64,000 nucleotides of DNA from JAPORY01 sp965215385 (GTDB lineage Bacteria > Pseudomonadota > Alphaproteobacteria > Rhodobacterales > Rhodobacteraceae). The stretch lies in assembly GCA_965215385.1 (NCBI GenBank), contig OZ244059.1, positions 124,001-188,000 of the forward strand, given 5' to 3'. The notes beneath the pieces were generated by a model. The model had not been told where the DNA came from. It did not search any database and worked only from the letters and a program-made list of their open reading frames with translations. The translations under genes were made by a program, and so were the position numbers. Below are positions 19,986-29,359 of the stretch, piece by piece (positions within the stretch are counted from its first letter, which is position 1; the number at the start of each line of letters is the position of its first letter).

Positions 19986-21053
19986 ATGTCAATTTTCAAA
20001 GTCGATTGTGATAGGATCACAAAAATTAGAGAGACGACTTTCAAAGAACAAGGCATCTATGAGCGCCGTGATCTTCAAGGTCTGTTGAAATCCGATATCA
20101 GTGTGATTGCGCCAGATACTCTCGTGGTGGCCGAAGAATTTGGGGAATGGGAGAACAGCAATCGAAGTATAGATCTGCTCTTAATCGACAAGTTGGCAAA
20201 TCTGGTCGTGCTTGAACTCAAACGCACAGAGGATGGCGGACATTTGGAGCTGCAAGCCATCCGATATGCCGCAATGATTTCAACTCTCACCTTCGAAAAG
20301 CTTATTGAGATTTACGACCGGTATTTGAAAAAAAACGATCTCCAACTCGAAGCCAAGGAATCGCTCTTGGATTTTTTGGATTGGGAAGAACCTGATGAAG
20401 AGTTATTCGGGCAAGAGGTTCGCATCATTCTAGCATCAGCAGGCTTTTCGAAAGAAGTGACAACCGCGGTTATGTGGCTGAACAGTTTCGGCATTGATAT
20501 CCGGTGTGTCCGGATGCTACCCTACGCTAATCAGGATCAATTATTGCTAGAAATCCAGACAGTGATTCCGCTCCCTGAGGTTTCCGACTATCAAGTTGAA
20601 ATACAGCAAAAGCGCCAAAAAGAGAGGGAGTCTAGAAGAAACGCTCGTGACTTCAGGAAGTTCGATGTCATCGTTGCTGGTAAAACTTTTTTGCACCAGA
20701 ATAAGCGCAACATGATGTTCACAATTGTCTCGGAGATGATTCGGAAACATGGCATTGCCCCCAACATGATTGTTGAAGCGGTACCTCCACACGACAAAAA
20801 ACGACTCTTCAGGAGTTTTGATGGCGAACTAACTGCCGACCAAGTCCACGACGAAATCACGAATCCTGATAGCGGCGGCACACTACCACCGGTAAAGCGA
20901 TACTTCTGTGATGAGGGTCAAATTCTCTATTCTAATGAGCAGACATATGTGTTGACCAATCAATGGGGAACGTCAACGCTTGAAGCGGCAAGGTCCTTGG
21001 CACGGGCATTTCCGGCGCTTGGGATACAAATTGACGATACCACAATCACCTAG
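19986..21053 (+). CDS. PD-(D/E)XK-like protein, possibly NucS/DUF91-related nuclease; function unknown
   Basis: The 355-residue product has a likely PD-(D/E)XK core at about residues 50-95: an acidic residue in RSIDLLLIDKLANLVVLELK (a D then ELK about 15 residues later) followed by a helix with QAIRYAAMI. This pattern resembles NucS/DUF91 and related endonuclease folds. The middle is charged, with a stretch of RQKERESRRNARDFRKFDV. The C-terminal part after about residue 240 is unfamiliar. The ATG at 19986 follows GGAGAGG at a somewhat long distance, and a GTG at 19965 is possible. It lies between IS66 debris and fabZ, so it is probably a horizontally gained defence or repair gene. The function is not proven. 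Confidence 0.6.
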   Translation: MSIFKVDCDRITKIRETTFKEQGIYERRDLQGLLKSDISVIAPDTLVVAEEFGEWENSNRSIDLLLIDKLANLVVLELKRTEDGGHLELQAIRYAAMISTLTFEKLIEIYDRYLKKNDLQLEAKESLLDFLDWEEPDEELFGQEVRIILASAGFSKEVTTAVMWLNSFGIDIRCVRMLPYANQDQLLLEIQTVIPLPEVSDYQVEIQQKRQKERESRRNARDFRKFDVIVAGKTFLHQNKRNMMFTIVSEMIRKHGIAPNMIVEAVPPHDKKRLFRSFDGELTADQVHDEITNPDSGGTLPPVKRYFCDEGQILYSNEQTYVLTNQWGTSTLEAARSLARAFPALGIQIDDTTIT

Positions 21054-21137
21054 TTGTGGAAATTCTGGAATATTGGCTTGATATACTCGGCTACGAGCTT
21101 AATAGCCCCTTCTAATATCAAGTTTGAGGATACCAAC

Positions 21138-21602
21138 ATGGACGGTGAAACCAAGAGCGCTGACTCGCAGCTTATCCGTCGAATTTTGCCGCATCGATAC
21201 CCCTTCCTGCTGGTCGACAAGGTTATCGCGATTGATGCCGCTAAATCGGCAATTGGAATTAAGAACGTCACTGTTAATGAGCCCTATTTTATGGGTCACT
21301 TTCCCGATAATCCAGTCATGCCGGGAGTCACCGTTATTGAGGCGATGGCACAAACCGCGGCGGTCATGGTTGGAACGACCTTCGAATACACTGATCAAAA
21401 TCTTAAGGTGTATTTTATGGCAATTGATAAATGTAAGTTTCGGCGAATGGTCGTGCCCGGCGATGTCATGATGATGCACGTCGCAACTCTTCGTGGCCGA
21501 CGCGGTGAGAAAGTATGGAAGTTTCGGGGGGAAGCACGGGTCGAGGATCAAGTTGCGGCGTCGGCTGAATTTACGGCAATGATGGAGATGCCGCGTCAAT
21601 GA
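21138..21602 (+). CDS. fabZ: 3-hydroxyacyl-ACP dehydratase FabZ
   Basis: FabZ dehydrates beta-hydroxyacyl-ACP in fatty acid elongation and supplies acyl chains for the lipid A genes beside it. The ATG at 21138 follows TGAGGA and gives 154 residues. Hot-dog fold motifs are LPHRYPFLLVDKV, the catalytic His in YFMGHFPDNPVMPGV and the Glu in TVIEAMAQTAAVM. It overlaps lpxA by four bases. An open extension upstream to 21054 lacks family similarity. Confidence 0.96.
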   Translation: MDGETKSADSQLIRRILPHRYPFLLVDKVIAIDAAKSAIGIKNVTVNEPYFMGHFPDNPVMPGVTVIEAMAQTAAVMVGTTFEYTDQNLKVYFMAIDKCKFRRMVVPGDVMMMHVATLRGRRGEKVWKFRGEARVEDQVAASAEFTAMMEMPRQ

Positions 21603-22390
21603 CTAACAAAACGCAGATCCATCCACAAGCGATTGTTGACCCTGCGGCCAATATTGGTGAGGGTTGCGTAATCGGGCCCTTCAGCGTGGTAGGTCCACAT
21701 GTCACGCTGCATGAGCGGGTCGAACTAAAGTCGCACGTAGTTGTCACTGGTGATACCGAAGTCGGTTCTGACACGGTGTTTTTTCCGTTCGCCGTCATCG
21801 GTGAGGTGCCACAAGATTTAAAATTTGCCGGTGAGAAAAGCATTTTGCGGATCGGGCGACGCAACCGTATTCGTGAACACGTTACGATGAATGCGGGCAC
21901 ACTAGCTGGAGGTGCCGTTACCCGCATTGGTGATGACGGCTTGTTTATGGCTGGTTGCCATATCGCCCACGATGCGCAAGTCGGTGATCGCGTGATTGTT
22001 GTGAATTCGGCTGCGATTGCAGGTCATTGCGTTCTGGAAGATGATGTTATCGTTGGTGGGCTCTGCGGTATTCATCAATGGGTCCGAGTCGGGAAAGGAG
22101 CCATTGTCGGCGCTTTAACCATGGTGACACACGATGTTATTCCTTATGGACTTGTTCAAGGAGCGCGGGGAACACTGGACGGATTAAATATCGTCGGTTT
22201 GAAGCGTAAGAACACCAGCCGAGCCGACATCACGGCATTGAGAGCGGCATTTCAGATGTTAGCGCAGGGCGACGGTAGCTTTCAGGATCGCGCAAGGCGG
22301 TTGGGGGAGGAGGTCGACAATAGCTATGTGCAGGAAATTGTACGCTTTGTGCAGGCTAGTTCGGATCGCTCCTTTCTAACCCCTGGATGA
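21599..22390 (+). CDS. lpxA: UDP-N-acetylglucosamine acyltransferase LpxA
   Basis: LpxA adds a 3-hydroxyacyl chain to UDP-GlcNAc, the first step of lipid A synthesis. The 263-residue protein shows the left-handed beta-helix hexapeptide pattern (IHPQAIVDPAANIGEGCVIG and on), the catalytic His in MAGCHIAHDAQVGD and the C-terminal helical region. Coupled to fabZ by ATGA and followed seven bases later by lpxI. LpxD, the third-step acyltransferase usually found upstream, is missing from this block. Confidence 0.96.
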   Translation: MTNKTQIHPQAIVDPAANIGEGCVIGPFSVVGPHVTLHERVELKSHVVVTGDTEVGSDTVFFPFAVIGEVPQDLKFAGEKSILRIGRRNRIREHVTMNAGTLAGGAVTRIGDDGLFMAGCHIAHDAQVGDRVIVVNSAAIAGHCVLEDDVIVGGLCGIHQWVRVGKGAIVGALTMVTHDVIPYGLVQGARGTLDGLNIVGLKRKNTSRADITALRAAFQMLAQGDGSFQDRARRLGEEVDNSYVQEIVRFVQASSDRSFLTPG

Positions 22391-22397
22391 ATTCGCG

Positions 22398-23306
22398 ATG
22401 TTGGCGCTGATCGCCGGTCGCGGGCATCTGCCCTCGGTTATCGCAAGATCGTTGTCGACCCGACCTTTGATTTGCGCTCTTGAAGGCAATAAACCTGAGG
22501 AGCTAACCTGCGATATTCGCTTCCGATTAGAAAACCTCGGGTCGTTGCTCAAGGATTTTCGTGAGCGCGGCGTGACAAACGTGTGTTTTTGCGGGGCGGT
22601 ATCGCGCCCACGCATTGAGTTTGAGCAAATTGATGCCGCGACAATGCCACTGGCCAAGGCCCTGCAACGAATGCTTCGGCCCGGAGACGACGGTGCGCTG
22701 CGGGCCATTATTGATGTTTTTGAAGAACACGGCTTTGATGTTCGCGCTGCTCACGAGATTGTTCCCGAGCTACTGCCGCCCGTCGGCGTTCTCAGCCGCC
22801 GACAGCCGGATATTGAATTGTCCGATTGCATCAAAGTCGCCAAGCCGGCGTTCCGTAGGATGTCGGACGCTGACGAAGGTCAAGCCTGTGTTGTGGTGGG
22901 GCGAGAGGTTGTCGCAATGGAAGATGCGCGTGGTACTGATGCGATGTTGCAAGAGCTGGCAAGAGATAATCGCGTACCAGAACCCGCGGCGAGCGATCCC
23001 TTCTTCTGGGCCGTTGATCAATTTTCAGCGTCTCTCGAATCAGTTGCGGATTGGTTGTCGGGTCCAGCGAGTAAGTCGGCGCTGCCCTTGGGACATGACG
23101 GTATTTTACTCAAGGCACCCAAGCGCGACCAAGATCTTCGCGTGGATCTCCCGACCATCGGCATCAGAACCATAGCGGGCGTTGTTCGAGCGGGCCTCAA
23201 AGGTATGGTGCTGCAACGGGGAGGGGTTATCGTCCTTGAATTAGACCAAGTTATTCATGTTTGCGATCAATCTAATCTCTTTCTTGCGGTCAGTGATATC
23301 GCATGA
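22398..23306 (+). CDS. lpxI: UDP-2,3-diacylglucosamine pyrophosphatase LpxI
   Basis: LpxI hydrolyses UDP-2,3-diacylglucosamine to lipid X, replacing LpxH in Alphaproteobacteria. The start MLALIAGRGHLPSVIARSL and the later VGREVVAMEDARGTDAML, and the GILLKAPKRDQDLRVDLPTI block near the C-terminus are typical of the family (formerly DUF1009). The 302-residue length is slightly longer than the roughly 275 usual. It overlaps lpxB by four bases. Confidence 0.93.
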   Translation: MLALIAGRGHLPSVIARSLSTRPLICALEGNKPEELTCDIRFRLENLGSLLKDFRERGVTNVCFCGAVSRPRIEFEQIDAATMPLAKALQRMLRPGDDGALRAIIDVFEEHGFDVRAAHEIVPELLPPVGVLSRRQPDIELSDCIKVAKPAFRRMSDADEGQACVVVGREVVAMEDARGTDAMLQELARDNRVPEPAASDPFFWAVDQFSASLESVADWLSGPASKSALPLGHDGILLKAPKRDQDLRVDLPTIGIRTIAGVVRAGLKGMVLQRGGVIVLELDQVIHVCDQSNLFLAVSDIA

Positions 23307-24490
23307 TGCGAGTTTTTCTTCTCGCTGGTGAACCGTCAGGCGATTTACTGGGCGGCGCTTTAATGCGTGAACTCCGACAACTGCACCCAGAGATTGTATT
23401 TGACGGCGTTGGCGGCCCAGCGATGGCAAAGGAAGGCTTACAAAGTCGGTTTGACATCACTGAACTTAGCGTGATGGGGCTGACCGAGATCGCGCCGCGC
23501 TATTTCCACCTAAAACGCCGAATTGCGCAAACGGCCGATGCTGTTCTTGCGACGCAACCCGATGTTTTTGTCGGAATTGATAGTCCCGACTTCTCGTTAC
23601 GCGTCGCAAAGTTGATAAAAACTCGCTCGACCATCCGCGTTGTGCAGTATGTAGCCCCGTCGGTCTGGGCTTGGCGATCTCGACGAGCCGAAAGAATGGT
23701 GCCATACGTCGATCAAGTCTTGGCGCTGTTTCCATTCGAAGTGGCGTATATGAGTGCTGTCGGTATTGATTGTGACTTTGTTGGCCATCCGGTTGCGGTT
23801 CAGCCCGCTGCCGACCGTAATGAAATTGCAGCTTTTCGCGTTGCACACGGGCTTGAAGACGCGTTCATACTTCTGGTCCTGCCGGGATCGCGACAGCGAG
23901 AAGTGACTCGTTTGCTGCGACCGTTTGGTCATGCCGTGAACTTATTTCTTCGTAACCACCCCAATGTACGCGTTGTGGTTCCCGCGACCAAATCGACGGT
24001 TGACTATATTGAGCCAGTCGTCACGCAATGGGCGGGCTCGCCGATAATATTAGCACCGACTTCGGCACTAGACGAGAAATTTGAGCGACAAAAGCGAGCG
24101 GCGTTTGCTGCCGCAAGTGCAGCCTTGGCTGCGTCGGGAACCGTTTCGTTAGAACTCGCCTTGGCCAAAACACCGATGGTAATTGGGTATCAGTTCTCTT
24201 GGCTAACGTGGCAACTGCTCGTGCGCCTCGTGCGAATTGAGACGGTGACTTTAGTGAATCTATTAAGTGAAACGCGAGCGGTCCCAGAATGTTTGGGACC
24301 GAGATGTAACGGGGACATTATCGCCGATAAACTCGACGCCGTTTGGCAGCGGCCAGAGGCGCAGTTGGCAGCGATGGCCGCGGCTATCAAACAACTGGTG
24401 CCCGAAAACCAAGATCCAAGCCGCGAAGCTGCGGCAGCGATTCTCAACCGGCTCGGCGGTCAAATGGTTAAGCCACAAACAATCGAGTAA
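23303..24490 (+). CDS. lpxB: Lipid-A-disaccharide synthase LpxB
   Basis: LpxB joins lipid X and UDP-diacylglucosamine into the lipid A disaccharide, as a membrane-associated GT-B glycosyltransferase (family GT19). The 395-residue protein starts FLLAGEPSGDLLGGALM, then has FDGVGGPAMAKEGL, FVGIDSPDFSLRVAK, QYVAPSVWAWRSRRA, LLVLPGSRQREVTRL and AASGTVSLELALAKTPMVI, all family landmarks. It ends the operon. An in-frame second ATG three bases on is equally possible. Confidence 0.96.
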   Translation: MMRVFLLAGEPSGDLLGGALMRELRQLHPEIVFDGVGGPAMAKEGLQSRFDITELSVMGLTEIAPRYFHLKRRIAQTADAVLATQPDVFVGIDSPDFSLRVAKLIKTRSTIRVVQYVAPSVWAWRSRRAERMVPYVDQVLALFPFEVAYMSAVGIDCDFVGHPVAVQPAADRNEIAAFRVAHGLEDAFILLVLPGSRQREVTRLLRPFGHAVNLFLRNHPNVRVVVPATKSTVDYIEPVVTQWAGSPIILAPTSALDEKFERQKRAAFAAASAALAASGTVSLELALAKTPMVIGYQFSWLTWQLLVRLVRIETVTLVNLLSETRAVPECLGPRCNGDIIADKLDAVWQRPEAQLAAMAAAIKQLVPENQDPSREAAAAILNRLGGQMVKPQTIE

Positions 24491-24784
24491 CCGAATGATT
24501 TCGTGATGATGACTGCCACCTTCAGCTTGGAGTTCTTCAAATTATGGCACAGTCCTTGCTGTCGTCTGTCAATGCAGTCGCTTGATCATTGACTCTCAAT
24601 AAGCGATTCTTTCGCTGTTTCGAGAGCCGAGCGGCGGCGGATTACCACGTCCTTTGGACGATCAAACGCCATTGACGATTTTGATCGACGGACGCCAGAA
24701 AAGGCTTGTTGCGTGCAGCATTTGCGGTTAATCAGCCATGTAGTTAGCATCAGGTGATAACTGATCATCTTTGTGGAGGACATA

Positions 24785-26104
24785 ATGAAAAGTAGAAAAC
24801 TTACGGTGACCAGCGCCGCCGCATGCGCTGTAATTGCCTTATCATCGGCGGCAAAGGCCGAGGATCTAACGCTCTGTTGGGCGGCTTGGGATCCGGCCAA
24901 TGCTCTCGTTGAACTATCAAAAGAATTTGAGGCCGAATCAGGGCATTCGATGAACTTCGAATTTGTTCCCTGGCCAAATTTTGCGGATCGCATGCTGAAC
25001 GAATTGAATTCTGGCGGTAAGCTCTGTGACCTGTTGATTGGCGATAGCCAATGGATCGGCGGTGGGGCTGAAAACGGTCATTACGTTAAACTCAATGACT
25101 TCTTTGATGCTGAGGGCATCAAAATGGAAGATTTTGCGCCAGCGACGGTTTACGCCTATTCAACTTGGCCCAAAGGGACACCAAATTATTATGCTCTGCC
25201 GGCAATGGGTGACGCGAATGGTTGGTTCTATCGTGCTGATTGGTTCGCAAGAGATGACATTCGATCCGCGTATATGAGCGCGACGGGACAAGAATTGCGC
25301 GAACCGCAATCGCAACAGGAGCTGTTGCAAATCGCGCAGTTTTTTCAAGGTCGTGAGATTGATGGAAAGACAGTCTACGGAGCCGCTATTTTCACCGAGC
25401 GTGGTTCGGAAGGCATCACAATGGGCGTGACTAGTGCGCTTTACCCGTGGGGCTTTAAATACGAGAATACCCCCGGATCGTACGATATGGAAGGTGCTGT
25501 AAACTCACCCGAAGCCGTTGAGGCTTTAGAGTTTTATAAAGAATTGTACGAGACTGCCACACCCCCGGGATATACTAACTCATACATGGGCGAGAGCTTA
25601 GACGCCTTCAAGTCCGGCCAAGTAGCAATGGCAATGAACTGGTTCGCCTTCTTCCCTGGCCTCTATGCTGACCCAGCGACCGGTGGCGATAAGATCGACT
25701 TTTTTGTGAATCCGCCACAGAATGTCGCGGGCTCAACCTTGGGCGGACAGGGTATATCCGTTGTGAGTTACTCGGATAAACAAGATGCGGCACTTGAGTA
25801 CATCAAGTGGTTTGCACAACCTTCGGTGCAAGCAAAATGGTGGGAACTAGGCGGTTACTCGGCTCATAATTCGGTACTACAAGATGCAAGTTTTGTCGAC
25901 AGTGCACCATTTGCGGGAGATTTCCTCCTAGCAATGAACGATGTCATGGATTTTTGGCAAGAGCCAGCTTACGCAGAATTGCTACTCGCAATGCAAAAGC
26001 GGGTGCATGACTTTGTTGTTGCTGACCAAGGTACGGCGAAGGAAGCATTAGATCTTCTCATTGAAGATTGGACAGAGGTTTTTGAGGACGAGGGCAAACT
26101 CTAG
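24785..26104 (+). CDS. Carbohydrate ABC transporter extracellular solute-binding protein
   Basis: Periplasmic receptor (family 1 binding protein, MalE/UgpB-like) for the importer encoded downstream. The ATG at 24785 follows a strong TGGAGGA. A signal peptide ends near ALSSAAKA, before the mature start EDLTLCWAAWDPANALVELS. The 439-residue protein has the family pattern of two lobes, with FKSGQVAMAMNWFAFFPGL and a final set of helices after about residue 350. The ligand is not evident from sequence. The operon's DhaK-type kinase, isomerase and dehydrogenase suggest a short sugar or polyol. Confidence 0.92.
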   Translation: MKSRKLTVTSAAACAVIALSSAAKAEDLTLCWAAWDPANALVELSKEFEAESGHSMNFEFVPWPNFADRMLNELNSGGKLCDLLIGDSQWIGGGAENGHYVKLNDFFDAEGIKMEDFAPATVYAYSTWPKGTPNYYALPAMGDANGWFYRADWFARDDIRSAYMSATGQELREPQSQQELLQIAQFFQGREIDGKTVYGAAIFTERGSEGITMGVTSALYPWGFKYENTPGSYDMEGAVNSPEAVEALEFYKELYETATPPGYTNSYMGESLDAFKSGQVAMAMNWFAFFPGLYADPATGGDKIDFFVNPPQNVAGSTLGGQGISVVSYSDKQDAALEYIKWFAQPSVQAKWWELGGYSAHNSVLQDASFVDSAPFAGDFLLAMNDVMDFWQEPAYAELLLAMQKRVHDFVVADQGTAKEALDLLIEDWTEVFEDEGKL

Positions 26105-26138
26105 GGCCATCTCTAGAATTTGACGCTGAACGTTTTGC

Positions 26139-26160
26139 GCGGGAGCCGGTCGGCTCCCGC
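26139..26160 (+). promoter_or_regulatory. Stem-loop between binding-protein and permease genes
   Basis: A perfect 9-bp stem (GCGGGAGCC / GGCTCCCGC) with a GGTC loop sits 35 bases after the binding-protein stop. No T-run follows, so it is more likely an mRNA-stabilising or partial-termination hairpin that keeps binding-protein expression above that of the permeases, as at malE-malF. This role is inferred from position. Confidence 0.7.
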
Positions 26161-26202
26161 CAAGGCCTACGGTTCGGTCAGTAGTAAACCCGTTTGCCAT
26201 CC

Positions 26203-27150
26203 ATGATAGATCGCACCATGCAATCGATCGCGAAAGCAACACCTATAGGCGTTGCGTCAAGAGTCCGCGGTTTGTCCGACCGAGCGATTGCGTGGCTGTT
26301 TATTGCGCCAACGATTTTCCTCTTACTCGCAATCAATATCTTCCCGCTCATCTGGACCATCCAGTTGAGTTTTACAAATTATAAAGCCAACCGTATTGGG
26401 CGCGAAATTAAGGATGTCGGCCTGCGGAACTACGAGCGAATCCTCACTGATGCCGATATCTGGCTAAATATGCAGGCAACTGCTCACTTCCTATTTTGGA
26501 CTATTCTTTTACAAGTTTTGATCGGTTTCTCGCTCGCTTGGCTCATTAACAAGCAGTTTAAGGGAAACGATTTATGGACGACAATTATCGTTCTGCCAAT
26601 GATGCTCTCGCCAGCGGTCGTCGGTAATTTCTGGAAGTTTCTCTATCAACCGCAAATTGGTTTGTTCAACTACATCATCGCTTGGTTTTCTGGCAAAGAT
26701 CCCTCTAGTTTCGAAATGCTTGGTTCGGTGAGCTTGGCACCGTGGGCGATCATTATTGTCGATACTTGGATGTGGACGCCCTTCGTAATGCTGATTTGCT
26801 TGGCGGGTCTGCGAAGTATTCCAGACTACATCTACGAAGCGGCGGAAGTTGATCGAGCGAGCAAGTTCCGACAATTTTGCACCATAACCATTCCGATGGT
26901 GCTGCCGTTCTTGATGCTAGCGGTATTATTTCGTGGCATCGAAAACTTCAAAATGTTTGACCTGGTCGTGCAACTAACGGGCGGTGGACCTGGTTCTACT
27001 ACCGAACTGACCTCAATCAATTTGAAGCGTGAGGCTTTCGAAAAGTGGCGAACGGGCTATGCGTCGGCGTATGCAATAATTCTGTTCGTTACAGTTTTTG
27101 GCTTGGCATCAATTTATGTCAAAGCGCTAAATCGGGTTAAGCAGCGGTGA
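26203..27150 (+). CDS. Carbohydrate ABC transporter permease (MalF/UgpA-like)
   Basis: Inner-membrane permease of the sugar importer. The roughly 315-residue protein has an N-terminal hydrophobic helix (AWLFIAPTIFLLLAINIFPL) and about six transmembrane segments. The coupling loop is YEAAEVDRASKFRQFCTITI, just before the final helices. The start is uncertain: ATG at 26203 or TTG at 26194, with no good ribosome binding site for either. It overlaps the next permease gene by four bases. Confidence 0.92.
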   Translation: MIDRTMQSIAKATPIGVASRVRGLSDRAIAWLFIAPTIFLLLAINIFPLIWTIQLSFTNYKANRIGREIKDVGLRNYERILTDADIWLNMQATAHFLFWTILLQVLIGFSLAWLINKQFKGNDLWTTIIVLPMMLSPAVVGNFWKFLYQPQIGLFNYIIAWFSGKDPSSFEMLGSVSLAPWAIIIVDTWMWTPFVMLICLAGLRSIPDYIYEAAEVDRASKFRQFCTITIPMVLPFLMLAVLFRGIENFKMFDLVVQLTGGGPGSTTELTSINLKREAFEKWRTGYASAYAIILFVTVFGLASIYVKALNRVKQR

Positions 27151-28082
27151 GCAACCCAGTTTTGACCCCCTCAAGACGGTCCCAGTACGTGGCCGCCTTT
27201 TTGGTTATTGCCTACGCCCTGATTACCATGATTCCTTTGGCGTGGATATTTCTGACCGGTTTTAAGTCCCCGGCCGATGCCATTAGCTATCCACCAAAAG
27301 TGATTTTTGAACCTACACTTGAAGGCTACGTGAATTTATTCACCACCAGAACCCGTCAGACAGAAGACTTCTTAGCGGCAAATCCACCAAAAAATTGGGC
27401 CGATGAAATCGTTCGGCAGTATGACATGGTCATCGTCGGTCCGTCTAAATTCGGCGAACGTTTCTTGAACTCGGTAATCATAGGGTTCGGTTCGACGTTT
27501 CTGAGTGTGTTTTTGGGTACGTTAGCGGCCTATGCCTTCAGCCGATTTCGTGTGCCGTTAAAGGATGATCTGCTATTTTTTATTCTCAGCACCCGCATGA
27601 TGCCGCCGGTCGCTGTCGCGATTCCCATCTTTTTGATGTTTCGAAATCTCGGCTTGAGTGACACCCACCTTGGAATGATTTTATTGTATACCGGCGTGAA
27701 TATTTCACTCGCTGTTTGGCTCTTGAAGGGATTTATCGATGAAATCCCACGCGAATACGAAGAGGCCGCTTTGATCGACGGGTACACACGATTGCAGGCA
27801 TTCTTTAAGGTCATTCTACCGCAAGCAGCCTCTGGCATTGCCGCGACGGCCATCTTCTGTTTGATTTTTGCCTGGAACGAATACGCCTTTGCCGTACTAC
27901 TAACCTCAGCGACCGCGCAGACTGCACCGCCTTTTATTCCGACGATTATCGGCATCGGCGGCCTCGATTGGCCAGCCGTCGCCGCCGGGGCCACGCTATT
28001 TTTGATCCCGGTAATGATCTTTACTATTCTTATGCGCAAGCATCTCTTGAGTGGCATTACCTTCGGAGCAGTACGCAAGTGA
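27147..28082 (+). CDS. Carbohydrate ABC transporter permease (MalG/UgpE-like)
   Basis: Second permease half, 311 residues, starting with GTG in a GTGA overlap with the preceding gene. It has an N-terminal membrane helix, a periplasmic loop of about 80 residues that is longer than usual, a core with YAFSRFRVPLKDDLLFFILS, and the EAA loop YEEAALIDGYTRLQAFFKVI. The C-terminal end LSGITFGAVRK is typical of this subgroup. A small membrane protein gene overlaps its stop codon. Confidence 0.92.
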   Translation: MSNPVLTPSRRSQYVAAFLVIAYALITMIPLAWIFLTGFKSPADAISYPPKVIFEPTLEGYVNLFTTRTRQTEDFLAANPPKNWADEIVRQYDMVIVGPSKFGERFLNSVIIGFGSTFLSVFLGTLAAYAFSRFRVPLKDDLLFFILSTRMMPPVAVAIPIFLMFRNLGLSDTHLGMILLYTGVNISLAVWLLKGFIDEIPREYEEAALIDGYTRLQAFFKVILPQAASGIAATAIFCLIFAWNEYAFAVLLTSATAQTAPPFIPTIIGIGGLDWPAVAAGATLFLIPVMIFTILMRKHLLSGITFGAVRK

Positions 28083-28267
28083 AGAAATTTTTTGTCGATT
28101 TAGGGCGAATGCGTCGGGGGCCGTGGGAAATGATCGCCACAATCTTGATTGGGATCGGTGTCGTCATGCTCATGCAGCCCTTTAGCATGTTTGCTTTTTC
28201 CAATTCATTCTTAGTAACATTGATTGGTACTGCGATGTTTCTGATTGTTAGTCACTTCCCGAGGTGA
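28079..28267 (+). CDS. Small two-helix membrane protein in the sugar ABC operon
   Basis: A 62-residue protein starting at a GTG that overlaps the permease stop (GTGA). It has a basic N-terminus (KKFFVDLGRMRRGPWEM) and two predicted membrane helices (IATILIGIGVVMLMQPF and LVTLIGTAMFLIVS). Its stop overlaps the start of the ATPase gene. Four-base overlaps on both sides argue strongly that it is translated. Small membrane proteins of this type accompany some glycerol/polyol ABC operons, but I do not know a function. It may be an accessory transporter subunit. Confidence 0.8.
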   Translation: MKKFFVDLGRMRRGPWEMIATILIGIGVVMLMQPFSMFAFSNSFLVTLIGTAMFLIVSHFPR

Positions 28268-29358
28268 TGATGGCTGAAATCATCGTTCAGAACCTAAAAA
28301 AGACTTTTGGCGATTTCGTCGCGGTGAGTGACAGTTCTTTCACAGTTGCAGACGGTGAGTTTTTCGTGTTGCTTGGCCCGTCGGGATGCGGAAAAACAAC
28401 CACTCTGCGGATGATTGCTGGACTAGAAGTACCAACTTCGGGTCAAATTTTCCTCGACGGGGCTGAGGTAAGCCAGAAGCGTCCGTCCGAGCGTGACATC
28501 GCCTTCGTTTTTCAGATGTTTGCCTTGTATCCGCATATGAATGTCCGAAAAAACATAGCTTACCCATTGGTTTCGCAAGGGTTATCCCGTGCTGTCGTGC
28601 GAACAAAGGTCGATGAGGTTGCGCAAATCTTGGGCATCGGCCATATTCTGGATAGTCCCGTAAGTGGGCTGTCGGGGGGCGATCGCCAACGCGTTGCCCT
28701 TGGCCGTGCGATCGTTCGCGAGCCTAAGGCTTTTATGATGGATGAGCCGCTTGGTGCCCTTGATGCGGAGTTTCGCGAAAGTATGGCGGAAGAGTTGCGG
28801 GCGCTGCACGATCGCATGGGCGCGACCACCGTTTATGTCACTCACGATCAACTGGAAGCCATGCAAATGGGGGATAAGATCATTGTGATGAACCACGGTA
28901 TAATTGAGCAGTTCGGTACCCCGCAAGAAATCTATGACTATCCCGCCTCGCTGTTTGTGGCCGATTTTATCGGCTCGCCGTCGATGAATTTCTTGCCTTT
29001 CCACGGCACCATTCGCAAGGGCGCAAACCAAGTCTTGATCGACAACCATGCAGTTGCGGTTCCGGAACTCCTCGAAGATGCCGACGGCGAATTGGTTCTG
29101 GGGGTGCGTCCTGAGCATATTTTTCTCACCAAGACCAATGGGCTTCCTGCCAGAGTTATTGCCGCCGAATACCTCGGCACCAGTCAAATTGTTACATTGG
29201 CAACTGCCAAAGCCGAAATAAAGGCACGCATTGATACTGATCAGACTGTCGAATCCGGTGAAACAGTCCAGTTAGAATTTCATACGCCCGCGATTTCGAT
29301 TTTCGACGAGGCGAGTGGTCAGGCGTTGCAATTTGATCGTGGACCGATAGCTGACTAA
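28267..29358 (+). CDS. Carbohydrate ABC transporter ATPase (UgpC/MalK-like), first copy
   Basis: The 363-residue ATPase has Walker A GPSGCGKTTT and a signature written SGGDRQR (the usual SGGQRQR changed at the fourth residue). Walker B is AFMMDEPLGALD and the switch His lies in YVTHDQLEA. A C-terminal TOBE-like regulatory domain follows, with LGVRPEHIFL. ATG at 28267 or 28270; the first overlaps the preceding stop. It is paired with a second ATPase, which suggests a heterodimeric motor as in glycerol (GlpST) systems. Confidence 0.93.
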   Translation: MMAEIIVQNLKKTFGDFVAVSDSSFTVADGEFFVLLGPSGCGKTTTLRMIAGLEVPTSGQIFLDGAEVSQKRPSERDIAFVFQMFALYPHMNVRKNIAYPLVSQGLSRAVVRTKVDEVAQILGIGHILDSPVSGLSGGDRQRVALGRAIVREPKAFMMDEPLGALDAEFRESMAEELRALHDRMGATTVYVTHDQLEAMQMGDKIIVMNHGIIEQFGTPQEIYDYPASLFVADFIGSPSMNFLPFHGTIRKGANQVLIDNHAVAVPELLEDADGELVLGVRPEHIFLTKTNGLPARVIAAEYLGTSQIVTLATAKAEIKARIDTDQTVESGETVQLEFHTPAISIFDEASGQALQFDRGPIAD

Positions 29359-29359
29359 T

